From Emticicia aquatica (GTDB lineage Bacteria > Bacteroidota > Bacteroidia > Cytophagales > Spirosomataceae), in the NCBI RefSeq assembly GCF_923079645.1, contig NZ_CAKLPY010000002.1, forward strand, positions 310,001-374,000: DNA of 64,000 bases. Reading direction: 5' to 3'. The position numbers were made by a program, and so were the translations under genes. Positions within the stretch are counted from its first letter, which is position 1; each line of letters starts with the position of its first letter. The notes under the pieces are model-generated. The model ran no database searches and was not told the origin of the DNA. It saw only the letters and a list, made by a program, of their open reading frames with translations. This document shows, one piece after another, positions 51,001 through 58,670 of the stretch.

Positions 51001-52789
51001 ACAAAGGCTTAATATTAACGGCAATATTGTGCGGATAAACAATGAGATTTTTCGAATTTCTGGAACTTATGACCCCAAAAACGACCATAATCCACTTAAT
51101 TTGAAAGCTACTTTAAAGAAAACAAACTTGGAAATTTTCCAATCATTTGTTGATGATATTTTCTCTAATATTGGAGGCTACGCCAGCGGAACACTCACTG
51201 TGAGAGGAACAGTCAACGACCCAATTATCAGAGGAGGCGTAGATTTTGAAAAAGGAATGTTACGCATCAATGCCTTAAATTCATATCTGTATTTTGATGA
51301 CCAACTCAATTTCAACGAAGAAGGATTTGTAGCTGCAAAAGGTTTTAAAGTACGTGATGCCCAACAAAATGGAAATATAGCCGAGTTAGAAGGTGGTATT
51401 TTTAATGGTGGTGGAGGTAATTTTATGTTGGGGATTCATGCGTATATGAGAGGTCGTGATGGATTTAAAATCATGAATACAGGCATTAAAGACAATGAAA
51501 GTTTTTATGGAACAGGCATTACTACGGGCGATTTGCATATTACGGGTGACTTCAAGAATGTAAATATTTCGGCCGATTTGACCAGTAAAAAAGGCACTAG
51601 AATTACGATTCCTCTTGATGGAGAAACAACGGTCAATACGGAAGAACAAGGAATCAAATTTGTAAGTAAAAACACTGAAAAAATCAAAGATTCAGCGATA
51701 AAAAAGGATACCGTTGTGCGAAGTGAAGGCGGATTAAAAATGGCTTTCAATTTTACAATTACACCCGATGCCGAATGTATCGTAATTTTTGACCGAAATA
51801 ACCAAGACCAACTCAACGCTATTGGCAACGGAAATATTAGTATTGATTATGACACAAGGGGTGGTTTTACTATGTCAGGCCCTTACACGATAAAAAGTGG
51901 AAAATATGATTTTAGCTTACAAAATATTTCAAAATTAAGAAAATTTGACATTGCCGAAGGAAGTCGAATTTTATGGACGGGAGACCCTTACGATGCGGAT
52001 ATTAATATTAACGCTAGTTATACAGCAAATGTATCATTGAACGGTATTGTTAGTAGTGCAACCAATGCTTCTGAACTTAACACTTTGTATCCTGTGGTTG
52101 CTTATATTATGCTCACCGAAAAGCTAATGAAACCTACTACAAAGTTTAACATTAAGTTCAATCAACGTCGAATTCCACTCAATCTTCAGCCACAAGTCAT
52201 TGCTTTTGAACAACGCTTGCACGATGACGAACAGCTTTTGAACAATAATTTTGTTGGAATTACGGCTTTAAATCGACTTTTCTCAGATAATAGTTTTAAA
52301 GATGCTCTTGATTCTCAGCTTTTACTTGATAATGTCAGCGGAATTCTAACAAATCAATTAGGAAACATCGCATCAAAAATTGACCCTAATTTAGAAGTGG
52401 GTGTTCAACTTGGAAACTTAGGAAATGTTCGTCAGAATTTACTTAATAACATGCAAGTCAATTTTTCTTACAAATTTGGTAATAATGTCAAAATTAGCGT
52501 AAACAATACCATTTTACAGAATCAAGGACAAACAGCCAATAACTATTTCTATGGCGGTGAGGTTGAGTGGCTACTCAATCAAGATGGTTCGTGGAGGTTG
52601 AAAGCATACAGCCGTAATGTTCCGAATTATTATTATAACTTCAATAGTAACGTTTCTGTGAATGGTGTTAGTTTACAACATACACGCAGCTTCAATACAA
52701 TTTTCAAGCGTAAGGAAATCAAAGAATTGCCCATGGGGATTTCGGCAAAAAAGCCTGAACCAAAATTAGTTAGTCAAGCAAAACCATAA
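48083..52789 (+). CDS. tamB: TamB-like translocation and assembly module protein
   Basis: 1568 residues from ATG 48083; a TTG four codons earlier is less likely. Two to three N-terminal hydrophobic segments (for example VLKIFIITLISLIVV) anchor it in the inner membrane. An AsmA-like start (about 85-160), a very long repetitive beta-rich body and the TamB C-terminal domain (about 1250-1540; SYKFGNNVKISVNNTILQ) follow. Such proteins form a periplasm-spanning beta-taco groove that carries phospholipids, or aids outer-membrane protein assembly with a TamA/Omp85 partner. Length and architecture fit Bacteroidota TamB. No TamA partner is adjacent. Terminator at 52795. Confidence 0.88.
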   Translation: MGKVLKIFIITLISLIVVTMMSGLLVFSPVPKTLFILIALLLFSLVLAYYSKRAISTLLIILLLGLGLVFYAMQLPQFQTSSLQKATELLSKKLGSKVKIEKARMTWFDEITLENITIYDQKGREMIFVKELYVNCKTNFAFNWEKILTFDNNLDYVMIRSPRVKLIYEPDGDLNIDKWIAKIEELTASTDTTNRLKGEHNTPFTIDEAYIQDGTFTLADPQKARFPKDEFDYNNFTVNDLHGNLKNFFILGDTITFGLKNMQGVERRSDLTINQLNTNFFYSRKSMRLNDLYAKINNSTLKNSVIFNYDTPRDFGDFNEKVVIDGNLKDCEIDAQDLGRFATDMYAYREKYLLNGDFKGTVHNFKVKDFKLKFGKNSLLDGDIAFKHLPDLRKADMDLVWRSSQIDAQDARQYVGDSLYLSQVYKFGVVNFAGNFKGVYNDFITDASFKSSMGNLAGNIKMKIPNNASLPSYDGSITVENFDLGKLVDESEILQKLSFSGKILGKGFTIKDASLDFDGKVNHIDFNGYNYKNIFVDGSMNQSLFAGKVSVKDTNLAFNVSGKVDFAKALNKFDIHGILQNANLKPLGYSKNDVKLRSEISLNFQGNELDNWLGEAKLLNAVLQYDKRQLGIDSLFLTSSLVNNSRKISLLSEFFNVDVSGKFTPSRVISDITRLSKEYTQYFYDKEQTRLAYYAQRPYADLVNKYALDYKVTFKKSEPFFAYFYPDLYISHGTELSGNLNIRNTAELSLSGKIDTLRYGTLAFYGNDIDFNTSKESTSPKILTSLIFNSATQKLGDMTPTEKIEVAGMWGQGNVIEFDGRIKQQNSKNKAQIFGKLAFLSEGLDITFNPKNTKLDLLGSQWLLGKNNLINVNQSDVCFQDVALSNQNQSIALNGSFSEDSTAESFIDIRDFDLQTLKPLSDLDLKGIVNGKLTLRDVYNDAVVTSNLGIDELIYKNILIGTVASEALWDNLKQRLNINGNIVRINNEIFRISGTYDPKNDHNPLNLKATLKKTNLEIFQSFVDDIFSNIGGYASGTLTVRGTVNDPIIRGGVDFEKGMLRINALNSYLYFDDQLNFNEEGFVAAKGFKVRDAQQNGNIAELEGGIFNGGGGNFMLGIHAYMRGRDGFKIMNTGIKDNESFYGTGITTGDLHITGDFKNVNISADLTSKKGTRITIPLDGETTVNTEEQGIKFVSKNTEKIKDSAIKKDTVVRSEGGLKMAFNFTITPDAECIVIFDRNNQDQLNAIGNGNISIDYDTRGGFTMSGPYTIKSGKYDFSLQNISKLRKFDIAEGSRILWTGDPYDADININASYTANVSLNGIVSSATNASELNTLYPVVAYIMLTEKLMKPTTKFNIKFNQRRIPLNLQPQVIAFEQRLHDDEQLLNNNFVGITALNRLFSDNSFKDALDSQLLLDNVSGILTNQLGNIASKIDPNLEVGVQLGNLGNVRQNLLNNMQVNFSYKFGNNVKISVNNTILQNQGQTANNYFYGGEVEWLLNQDGSWRLKAYSRNVPNYYYNFNSNVSVNGVSLQHTRSFNTIFKRKEIKELPMGISAKKPEPKLVSQAKP

Positions 52790-52794
52790 AAAAA

Positions 52795-52838
52795 GTGAGT
52801 ACAATACTTATAAAAACTGTATTGCACTCACACCCATT
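52795..52838. terminator. Bidirectional terminator
   Basis: 13-bp stem with one mismatch (52795-52807, 52819-52831), flanked by A7 upstream and T-rich sequence downstream, between converging genes. Confidence 0.85.
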
Positions 52839-52849
52839 TTTTTCCAAAA

Positions 52850-53584
52850 TTATCCTTTCACAAAAATCGTATGCGTCAGTACATATCCGTCAGTTGTATT
52901 TCCTGTAACTGTTGACATTTCATTAGTAACGCCATCTCCAAATACATTGTCCTTCGCATTTGATGTATCTGCTTGTCCATGACTCGCATAAACCCCTTGT
53001 GCATATACGGTCTTACTTACATCTTCTGGAAATGCAATTTGAGTAACAAGCAATGATTTTCCAGCACTATTATAAACGTGCACATGAATGTGCGGTGCTC
53101 TACCCGAATACCAACCAGGATAGATACTCGTCCAAGCTGCCATGCCATTTGCATCGGTTGATTGACGACCTCTCAAAAAATGTACAGAAGTCAAATTCAC
53201 ACTTTGCATACCTGTTCCACCATATTCTGAATATAAACCAGCGGCATCACAATGCCAAATATCTACAATAGCATCTTTAATAATTGCACAACTATCATTT
53301 ACATTTCGAATATAAATTTTGACTGTTAAAGGTGTTCCTTTGCGGTCGGATACGATATTTTGAATAACATAATCGGCTGGAGATTTTGTAGGGAAAGGCC
53401 CTTCTGTTTCAGAATTTGTAACGCTACAACTTGAAGGCGTAGTTGTAGGGTCAGAAGTTACAGTACTCGTTGTTGTGTTTGTACTAGCATTAACTTCATC
53501 TTTTAAACAAGCAGTTAAAGCAGGAATAACGGCAAATAGTCCTAGCGAGCCTAATCCTCGTTTTAAAAATTCTTCTCTTTTCAT
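52850..53584 (-). CDS. Intradiol ring-cleavage dioxygenase-like lipoprotein
   Basis: 244 residues. The N-terminus (REEFLKRGLGSLGLFAVIPA) has a hydrophobic stretch and lipobox LTAC at about 23-26. Intradiol-dioxygenase core: TNSETEGPFPTKS, VDIWHCDAAGLYSEYGG (Tyr ligand region), FLRGRQSTDANGMAAW, YPGWYSGRAPHIHVHV (second Tyr and two His). These are the four non-haem Fe(III) ligands of catechol/protocatechuate dioxygenases. Being extracytoplasmic is unlike catabolic catechol dioxygenases but known for a poorly characterised group. Next to it (39 nt) is a small haem-type lipoprotein. Substrate not known; a phenolic released from plant esters is possible. Confidence 0.87.
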   Translation of the reverse strand: MKREEFLKRGLGSLGLFAVIPALTACLKDEVNASTNTTTSTVTSDPTTTPSSCSVTNSETEGPFPTKSPADYVIQNIVSDRKGTPLTVKIYIRNVNDSCAIIKDAIVDIWHCDAAGLYSEYGGTGMQSVNLTSVHFLRGRQSTDANGMAAWTSIYPGWYSGRAPHIHVHVYNSAGKSLLVTQIAFPEDVSKTVYAQGVYASHGQADTSNAKDNVFGDGVTNEMSTVTGNTTDGYVLTHTIFVKG

Positions 53585-53623
53585 TTGACTAAATTAATTT
53601 TAAATTTTGCTTAGGTTTATATA

Positions 53624-53977
53624 TTATTCTTCTAGAAAACCATCGGTTTGCCATTGCTTTATTGCAGCGATTTCGGTGGCTGTTAAACTTCCATTTTCAG
53701 GCATTTTTTTACTTACAACCTCTGACACGATTAGCGACCCATTTGCTTTAGCAGTTGAATAGTTACTAACAAATAGCGGTTTTTCTCGACTCGAATGACA
53801 ACTCGAACCCGAACAACTCGCTATAAAAATTGGATTTACAGATTCAAATGTAATTTTTCCATCTGCATTTGGAGTGATAGTCGTAACTGTAGTTCCAGGA
53901 GCAACGGTACCTTCTGAGCAAGCTACAATAACTGTTATTGACAAATAGAAAATCAGCGTTCCGATTACTTTTTTCAT
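53624..53977 (-). CDS. Small cytochrome c-like lipoprotein with CX4CH site
   Basis: 117 residues. Lipobox IVAC at about 17-20. The segment PIFIASCSGSSCHSS gives C-x4-C-H, an expanded haem c site often seen in Bacteroidota mini-cytochromes instead of CXXCH, and KKMPENGSLTATEIAAIKQW supplies a candidate Met ligand and the final helix. It probably carries electrons outside the inner membrane. Upstream of, and co-directional with, the intradiol dioxygenase gene (gap 39 nt), so co-transcribed. Confidence 0.8.
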   Translation of the reverse strand: MKKVIGTLIFYLSITVIVACSEGTVAPGTTVTTITPNADGKITFESVNPIFIASCSGSSCHSSREKPLFVSNYSTAKANGSLIVSEVVSKKMPENGSLTATEIAAIKQWQTDGFLEE

Positions 53978-54155
53978 ATAATTGAGGTATTTGGTTTATT
54001 GAAAAATTATTATCGGAAAGGTTCTGCATAATTTTTATTTAAGTGAATAACACATTTTCGGTTAATTATATTGAAAGACGAAACAACAATCAAAAAAGTT
54101 GTTTGTGAATGTAGAATAAAAATAGAAGATATATTTTTGTGGTAAATTTGAACTA

Positions 54156-54845
54156 TTAAGTAGGGATTTCAAGAAGTAAAATCATTGCTTCATTTGAAAG
54201 TGCTTCAAAATCAACTTCTTTTACGTGCCAAAGTGCCAACCCATCTCGTGGATGAAGAAGCCGATTTTGAAATTCAAAAGCACCTTCAATAACAAAAGCA
54301 AAAATGGTATTTGTTGGATTTTTAAGTATAAAAGTATAGTCTTTTCTTCCATCAAATTTCCCAAAATAGATAAAAGCACCTTGTTTTTCAGTAGAAAATA
54401 TTGGCAAAAGCTCATTCTTCTTTTCAATATCAATATTGATTTGTTCAATTTCTGAAGAAACAATATTTCCCTTTTCAATCCAGATTTCCAAATAATTAAT
54501 TAATTCAGAATCATAGGGATTTATTATTTCATACTCCACTCCTTTTAAGGCTGAAAAATACAACACCTTCCCTGCTTCAAAAAAATCGTCATAACCATCC
54601 TTGTTTTTCAACTCAATACCACCAATTAGTGGCAAAATCCAAACTTCGCTATTTTTTTCAATTTTCCTTTTTATGCTTTTCCCAGCAGCTAGTGTATTAT
54701 CATTACAAACCCATAATCTGCCAAAATTAGCTTTATTTTCATTGAAATAGCTGTCAAAATTAAAAGTATGAAAACTACGAAATTCTTCAAACTCAGTGCA
54801 TCCTCGTTGTTCGGATAAATAAATTATTGCTTCAGTTTGTGTCAT
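54156..54845 (-). CDS. Divergent pirin/bicupin-like protein
   Basis: Start chosen at 54845 (MTQTEAIIYL), which has AAGAAGGAAAAT just before it, over the ATG at 54884. About 229 residues, no signal. EEFRSFHTFNFDSYFNENKA and the following FGRLWVCNDNTLAAGKSI recall the N-terminus of pirins (YhhW type), and two cupin-like halves can be traced (SEVWILPLIGGIEL; FAFVIEGAFEFQNRLLHPRD). The His/Glu metal ligands of pirins are largely not conserved, so it may not be a quercetinase. Function uncertain. Confidence 0.62.
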   Translation of the reverse strand: MTQTEAIIYLSEQRGCTEFEEFRSFHTFNFDSYFNENKANFGRLWVCNDNTLAAGKSIKRKIEKNSEVWILPLIGGIELKNKDGYDDFFEAGKVLYFSALKGVEYEIINPYDSELINYLEIWIEKGNIVSSEIEQINIDIEKKNELLPIFSTEKQGAFIYFGKFDGRKDYTFILKNPTNTIFAFVIEGAFEFQNRLLHPRDGLALWHVKEVDFEALSNEAMILLLEIPT

Positions 54846-55140
54846 ATTTTCCTTCTTGAAATTTTTAAAAAAGTTTTTTACCATAAACTTTCTAGATTAT
54901 TACGTAGCATTTCGAGTGTTACAATTATGAAAATACGATTCTATCATCCAAATCTTCAATGTTTGGAATATCGATCATAGCTATTTCATACAAAAGTAAA
55001 TCAGCACGATTGTATAACTAAGACGAACTTTCTACTACGTTTAGTTGCTGTATCTTGCGATTTCCGGTAATAAAAAGTTCGTTTATAAAAGGTTTTAGAT
55101 GATAACAGTTTGACGTATTTCCTTTAAGCAATAGTAAAAA
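54846..55140 (-). other. Intergenic region (295 bp), minus-strand open stretch with stops
   Basis: Between two minus-strand genes. A minus-strand frame is open from about 55130 to 55020, broken by one TAG, then open again to a TAA near 54927 (RADLLLYEIAMIDIPNIEDL). It has no start codon in a good context and I recognise nothing in it. It may be a gene remnant or chance. Confidence 0.35.
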
Positions 55141-55425
55141 CTATTCACGAAACAACTTTTTGTCGGCATAAAATGTACCAAATGGCACGAAAGACGCTAA
55201 AAATGCTAAAATGGCTTTTTTAAATGACCACTTATACTGAATTACAACTAAACCCAAAAGCACCACGTAACTGATGAAAAGTAAACCGTGAGCCATACCT
55301 ACAAAATAATTAGGTTTTGGCATACCTAACATATATTTAAGCGGCATAGTTATGCCAAAAAGTATAAAAGAACAACCTTCTAAAAAGGCAATTACTCTAA
55401 ATTTTCCTAAAGTGGTTTTGAGCAT
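55141..55425 (-). CDS. DUF3817 small membrane protein
   Basis: 94 residues with three membrane segments (FRVIAFLEGCSFILFGITMP, AHGLLFISYVVLLGLVV, AILAFLASFVPFGTF). The LEG-x-S, KY and MAHG residues are those of DUF3817, a family of inner-membrane proteins related to the YdzA type, of unknown role. Monocistronic by spacing. Confidence 0.88.
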   Translation of the reverse strand: MLKTTLGKFRVIAFLEGCSFILFGITMPLKYMLGMPKPNYFVGMAHGLLFISYVVLLGLVVIQYKWSFKKAILAFLASFVPFGTFYADKKLFRE

Positions 55426-55542
55426 AAAACAGTGATTTTCAGCAAAGATACAAGATAAAAAAGAGGTGAAAGCTTTTTTTTATTAATGAACAATTTATTT
55501 TATTTTTTGTTAGCTAAAAAAGGAACAATATAAAAAACAGTA

Positions 55543-56067
55543 ATGATTGGCATAATTATAGGCACGAATCGCCACAATTCAGTTTCGAGAAAAGTCGGAA
55601 TCTACTATCAAAATTTATTAAAAATACTAGGTCAAGAGAGTCAAATTATTGATTTGGCCGACCTTCCAGAAGATTTTACCTTCTCAGCTTTGTACCATAA
55701 TTCGGGCAAAAATCAAGATTTCAATTCTTTTCAAAAAATTATTGATGAAACGCAAAAATTTGTCTTTATTGTACCTGAATATAACGGTTCGTTTCCTGGA
55801 GTTTTAAAAACTTTTTTTGATGGACTTCGTTATCCAGACAGTTTCAATAATAAAAAAGCGGCTCTAGTGGGTATTTCGGCGGGTGTTTTAGGAAATGCAG
55901 TCGGTTTGGGGCATCTCAACGATATTTTGAGTTATATGGGAACCGACGTACTCGGTTTGAGAATGAAATTAGGCAACATGAAGGCTCATTTTAATGGCGA
56001 AGAATTTACGTTTGATGTTTACCGCAATTTTATCGAAAAACAAGCAAAAGCTTTGGTAGCTTTTTGA
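55543..56067 (+). CDS. NADPH-dependent FMN reductase-like flavoprotein
   Basis: 174 residues, flavodoxin-like fold. IGIIIGTNRHNSVSRKVG binds the FMN phosphate, FVFIVPEYNGSFPGVLKTFFDG is the family's second signature (PEYNGS-x-PG-x-LK) and ALVGISAGVLGN the third. Reduces quinones, azo compounds or FMN with NAD(P)H. Followed at 15 nt by the acetoacetate-decarboxylase-like gene, so probably co-transcribed. Confidence 0.92.
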   Translation: MIGIIIGTNRHNSVSRKVGIYYQNLLKILGQESQIIDLADLPEDFTFSALYHNSGKNQDFNSFQKIIDETQKFVFIVPEYNGSFPGVLKTFFDGLRYPDSFNNKKAALVGISAGVLGNAVGLGHLNDILSYMGTDVLGLRMKLGNMKAHFNGEEFTFDVYRNFIEKQAKALVAF

Positions 56068-56082
56068 AATAAAACATAAAAA

Positions 56083-56733
56083 ATGCAAGCACCGCCACCG
56101 TGGACACTAAAAGGAAATGGCTACATTTTCATTTGCCATTTTCCGAAAGAATTCGTTAAAAAAAAAGGTTTTTTAGCTGATTATCAACAAAGTAGATTCA
56201 ATGGGGATTTTGTTGGAACGGTGATGCTCGTAAATTATGAAACATCGGAAGTAGGACCTTACCAAGAATTATTGTTTGTTCCAGGAAGGTTAAATTTCGA
56301 TAATAAAAAACTTTTTTCTATTTCAAAAATCTACGTTTCTAGCCAAGATAGCGTTTTGAATGGCCGTGAAAATTGGGGAATTCCGAAAGAATTGGCCGAT
56401 TTTAAATTGTCTAAACCAAACGAAAAAGAATCAATCGTGGAAGTCAAGATTGAAGGAAAAACATTTTTTAAAGCACATTTACACAATCGTTCTTTTAGTT
56501 TTCCGATTACAACAAAATTCTTCCCGTTGAAACTTGCTCAAAAGCTTCGCAACGATTTGCTAATTACGAGTTCTCCAGCCAAAGGAAAAGCATCATTTGC
56601 CAAAATTCTTTCAATTGAAGTAGATAATACTTTTTTTCCTGATATTTCTCAAATAAAACCTTTAATGATTTTGGCAGTTCAAGATTTTGAAATGACTTTC
56701 CCTGAGCCAATTATTATGAAAAATTACTTTTGA
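56083..56733 (+). CDS. Acetoacetate decarboxylase-family-like protein
   Basis: 216 residues. PPPWTLKGNGYIFICHFP at the start, then VMLVNYETSEVGPYQELLFVPG and ENWGIPKELADF, match the ADC-like fold (beta-cone) found in Bacteroidota. Authentic acetoacetate decarboxylases use a Lys Schiff base; the Lys after GIP is present, but I cannot align it surely with the catalytic one. Function uncertain: hydratase/aldolase-like activities are known in the superfamily. Convergent with the GMC gene. Confidence 0.75.
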   Translation: MQAPPPWTLKGNGYIFICHFPKEFVKKKGFLADYQQSRFNGDFVGTVMLVNYETSEVGPYQELLFVPGRLNFDNKKLFSISKIYVSSQDSVLNGRENWGIPKELADFKLSKPNEKESIVEVKIEGKTFFKAHLHNRSFSFPITTKFFPLKLAQKLRNDLLITSSPAKGKASFAKILSIEVDNTFFPDISQIKPLMILAVQDFEMTFPEPIIMKNYF

Positions 56734-56752
56734 TTTTTCATTTGCTAAATCG

Positions 56753-58468
56753 TTAAAATTTGTTGTTCGTTTTCATCTGTTTTACAGCAAAATCAACCGC
56801 TCGAGCAGTGAGAGCCATATATGTCAAAGACGGGTTTTGAGTTGAAGTTGAAGTCATACAAGAGCCGTCTGTAACGAAAACATTCTGACAAGCGTGCAAC
56901 TGATTCCATTTGTTTAACAACGAAGTTTTTGGGTCTTTTCCCATTCTTACACCACCCATTTCGTGGTTTTCATTACCAGGAAGCCGTTTTGTATCAATCG
57001 TTTGGATATTTTTAAATCCTGCTTCATGGTACATTTCCGAAAACTGCTCATGAAAATCTTTCAAAATTTTTTCATCATTTTCATCATAACCTATCGAAAC
57101 CCGTAATTGTGGAATACCATATTTATCAACCAATTTTGTGTCTAACTTTACATGGCTGCTTTCTTTGGGAATCGTTTCGGCCATCATGCTTGAATTAATT
57201 CCCCATAAACCTAGTGAAGTATTGAGTAAGTTTTTTTTCAGGTTTTCGCCCAAATCATCTTTTTGCATTATATCCATTCGAGCAGCATTGAGCGTTGAAG
57301 CATAACCACGCAAAAAGTCAGTTTCTTGCTTGAAAACATTACGAAAACGTGGAATATAGCTACTATTTGGTCTTCGTCCGTCGGTTGTTGAATCCATAAA
57401 ACCTTCATATTCAGCCGAAATTCTTCCACGATAGCTATGAAAGGCCATAAATTTTCCAAGTAAATCATTGTCATTTCCTAATCCATTAGGAAAACGGTTT
57501 GACGTAGAATTTAGTAAAATAAGATTTGTATTGAGTGGAGAAGCATTCAAAAAGATGATTTTGGCAAAATATTCGGTCATTTGGTGCGTATTCGTATCAA
57601 TAACTCGCACGCCAGTAGCCTTATTTTTTTTATCATCAAAAATCACCGAATGCACCACCGAATGTGGACGCAAAGTCATTTTGCCCGTTTTTGCCGCCCA
57701 TGGAATGGTAGAAGAATTACTACTATAATATCCGCCATATGGACAGCCACGCTCACAAATAGTTCGGTTTTGGCATTGTCCACGACCTTGTTTTAAGTGA
57801 ATCGTTTTAAGCTCGGTCAAATGGGCCACTCTTCCAATAATTACATGGCGGTCGGGATATTTTTGAGCGATATTTTTTTTGAAATGTTTTTCTATACAAG
57901 ACATCTCATGTGGAGGCAAAAACTCGCCATCAGGAAGCGTTATTAATCCATCTCGATTTCCAGAAATACCTACAAATTTCTCAACATGAGCATACCACGG
58001 AGCAATATCGGCATAACGAATAGGCCAATCAACAGCAAAACCGTCACGGGCAGGGCCTTCAAAATCGAAATCGCTCCAACGCTGAGTCATTCGTCCCCAC
58101 AAAAGTGACCGACCGCCTACGTGATAAGCTCGAATCCAATCATACGGACGGTCCTGAATATATTCTTGTTCGGCATCTTTGGTTAGAAAATGAGCAGTAG
58201 CTTCACTAAAAATATAGTTTTTACTTGCAATTTGATATTCCTTTTTGATTTCAAGCGGCACTTGCCCACGATGTTCAAACTCCCACGGTTGCATCATCGT
58301 TGTTGGATAATCGGTTACGTGCTTCACATCACGCCCACGGTCAAGCACTAAAGTTCGTAAACCTTTCTCCGTCAATTCTTTAGCAGCCCAACCGCCACTG
58401 ATACCTGTACCAACTACAATGGCATCAAAAGTGCGGGATTTTATATCGTCAATGTTTAGATTTGGCAT
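56753..58468 (-). CDS. GMC-family FAD/Fe-S sugar dehydrogenase, second copy
   Basis: Start chosen at 58468 (MPNLNIDDI), which gives 571 residues, the same length as the paralogue at 13841 (MANLNIDLI); a TATATTTG box and ATTCAACC lie between it and the upstream ATG at 58513. G20-x-G-x-x-G25 FAD motif, YHVGGRSLLWGRMT, and C232-x5-C238-x3-C242 at identical positions to the paralogue, the spacing of [3Fe-4S] FAD-dehydrogenases. C-terminal HEMGGVRMG and VTDGSCMTSTSTQNPSLTYM carry the active-site residues. No gamma subunit is adjacent, so it may share the one at 13238. Divergent from a FucP-type transporter. Confidence 0.9.
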   Translation of the reverse strand: MPNLNIDDIKSRTFDAIVVGTGISGGWAAKELTEKGLRTLVLDRGRDVKHVTDYPTTMMQPWEFEHRGQVPLEIKKEYQIASKNYIFSEATAHFLTKDAEQEYIQDRPYDWIRAYHVGGRSLLWGRMTQRWSDFDFEGPARDGFAVDWPIRYADIAPWYAHVEKFVGISGNRDGLITLPDGEFLPPHEMSCIEKHFKKNIAQKYPDRHVIIGRVAHLTELKTIHLKQGRGQCQNRTICERGCPYGGYYSSNSSTIPWAAKTGKMTLRPHSVVHSVIFDDKKNKATGVRVIDTNTHQMTEYFAKIIFLNASPLNTNLILLNSTSNRFPNGLGNDNDLLGKFMAFHSYRGRISAEYEGFMDSTTDGRRPNSSYIPRFRNVFKQETDFLRGYASTLNAARMDIMQKDDLGENLKKNLLNTSLGLWGINSSMMAETIPKESSHVKLDTKLVDKYGIPQLRVSIGYDENDEKILKDFHEQFSEMYHEAGFKNIQTIDTKRLPGNENHEMGGVRMGKDPKTSLLNKWNQLHACQNVFVTDGSCMTSTSTQNPSLTYMALTARAVDFAVKQMKTNNKF

Positions 58469-58476
58469 TTTTATAG

Positions 58477-58484
58477 GGTTGAAT
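58477..58484 (-). promoter_or_regulatory. ATTCAACC leader element (minus strand)
   Basis: Exact copy, 8 nt before the ATG at 58468 and 5 nt downstream of the -7 box. Confidence 0.55.
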
Positions 58485-58489
58485 TTATA

Positions 58490-58497
58490 CAAATATA
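58490..58497 (-). promoter_or_regulatory. -7 box TATATTTG of the second GMC gene
   Basis: Exact TAnnTTTG on the minus strand (58497-58490). The expected transcription start, about 7 nt on, coincides with the leader element. Confidence 0.6.
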
Positions 58498-58617
58498 CAT
58501 CAGTAAAAGGCAAATAACTTAGTGCTATTTCAATAAATTATACTATTTTTTCAATATCGTTTTTATCAATTGCTTGAATTTAACGATAAGAAGTTTCTTC
58601 AATTCTTATTTTTCGGT

Positions 58618-58625
58618 TATATTCG
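58618..58625 (+). promoter_or_regulatory. -7-like box TATATTCG of the sugar transporter
   Basis: One mismatch from TAnnTTTG. ATTCAAACC, a one-base-longer form of the leader element, starts 5 nt downstream at 58631; the ATG is at 58671. Confidence 0.4.
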
Positions 58626-58670
58626 CCCATATTCAAACCTTATACCATTATTTATTCATATCATTATCTT

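Noticed and set aside
54927..55130. Minus-strand open stretch between the pirin-like and DUF3817 genes, read as a possible transposase remnant
   Set aside because: Interrupted by a TAG, no start codon in context and no family motif recognised; kept only as an intergenic note.
58469..58513. N-terminal extension of the second GMC gene from ATG 58513
   Set aside because: Contains a TATATTTG box and ATTCAACC; the paralogue's length supports 58468.
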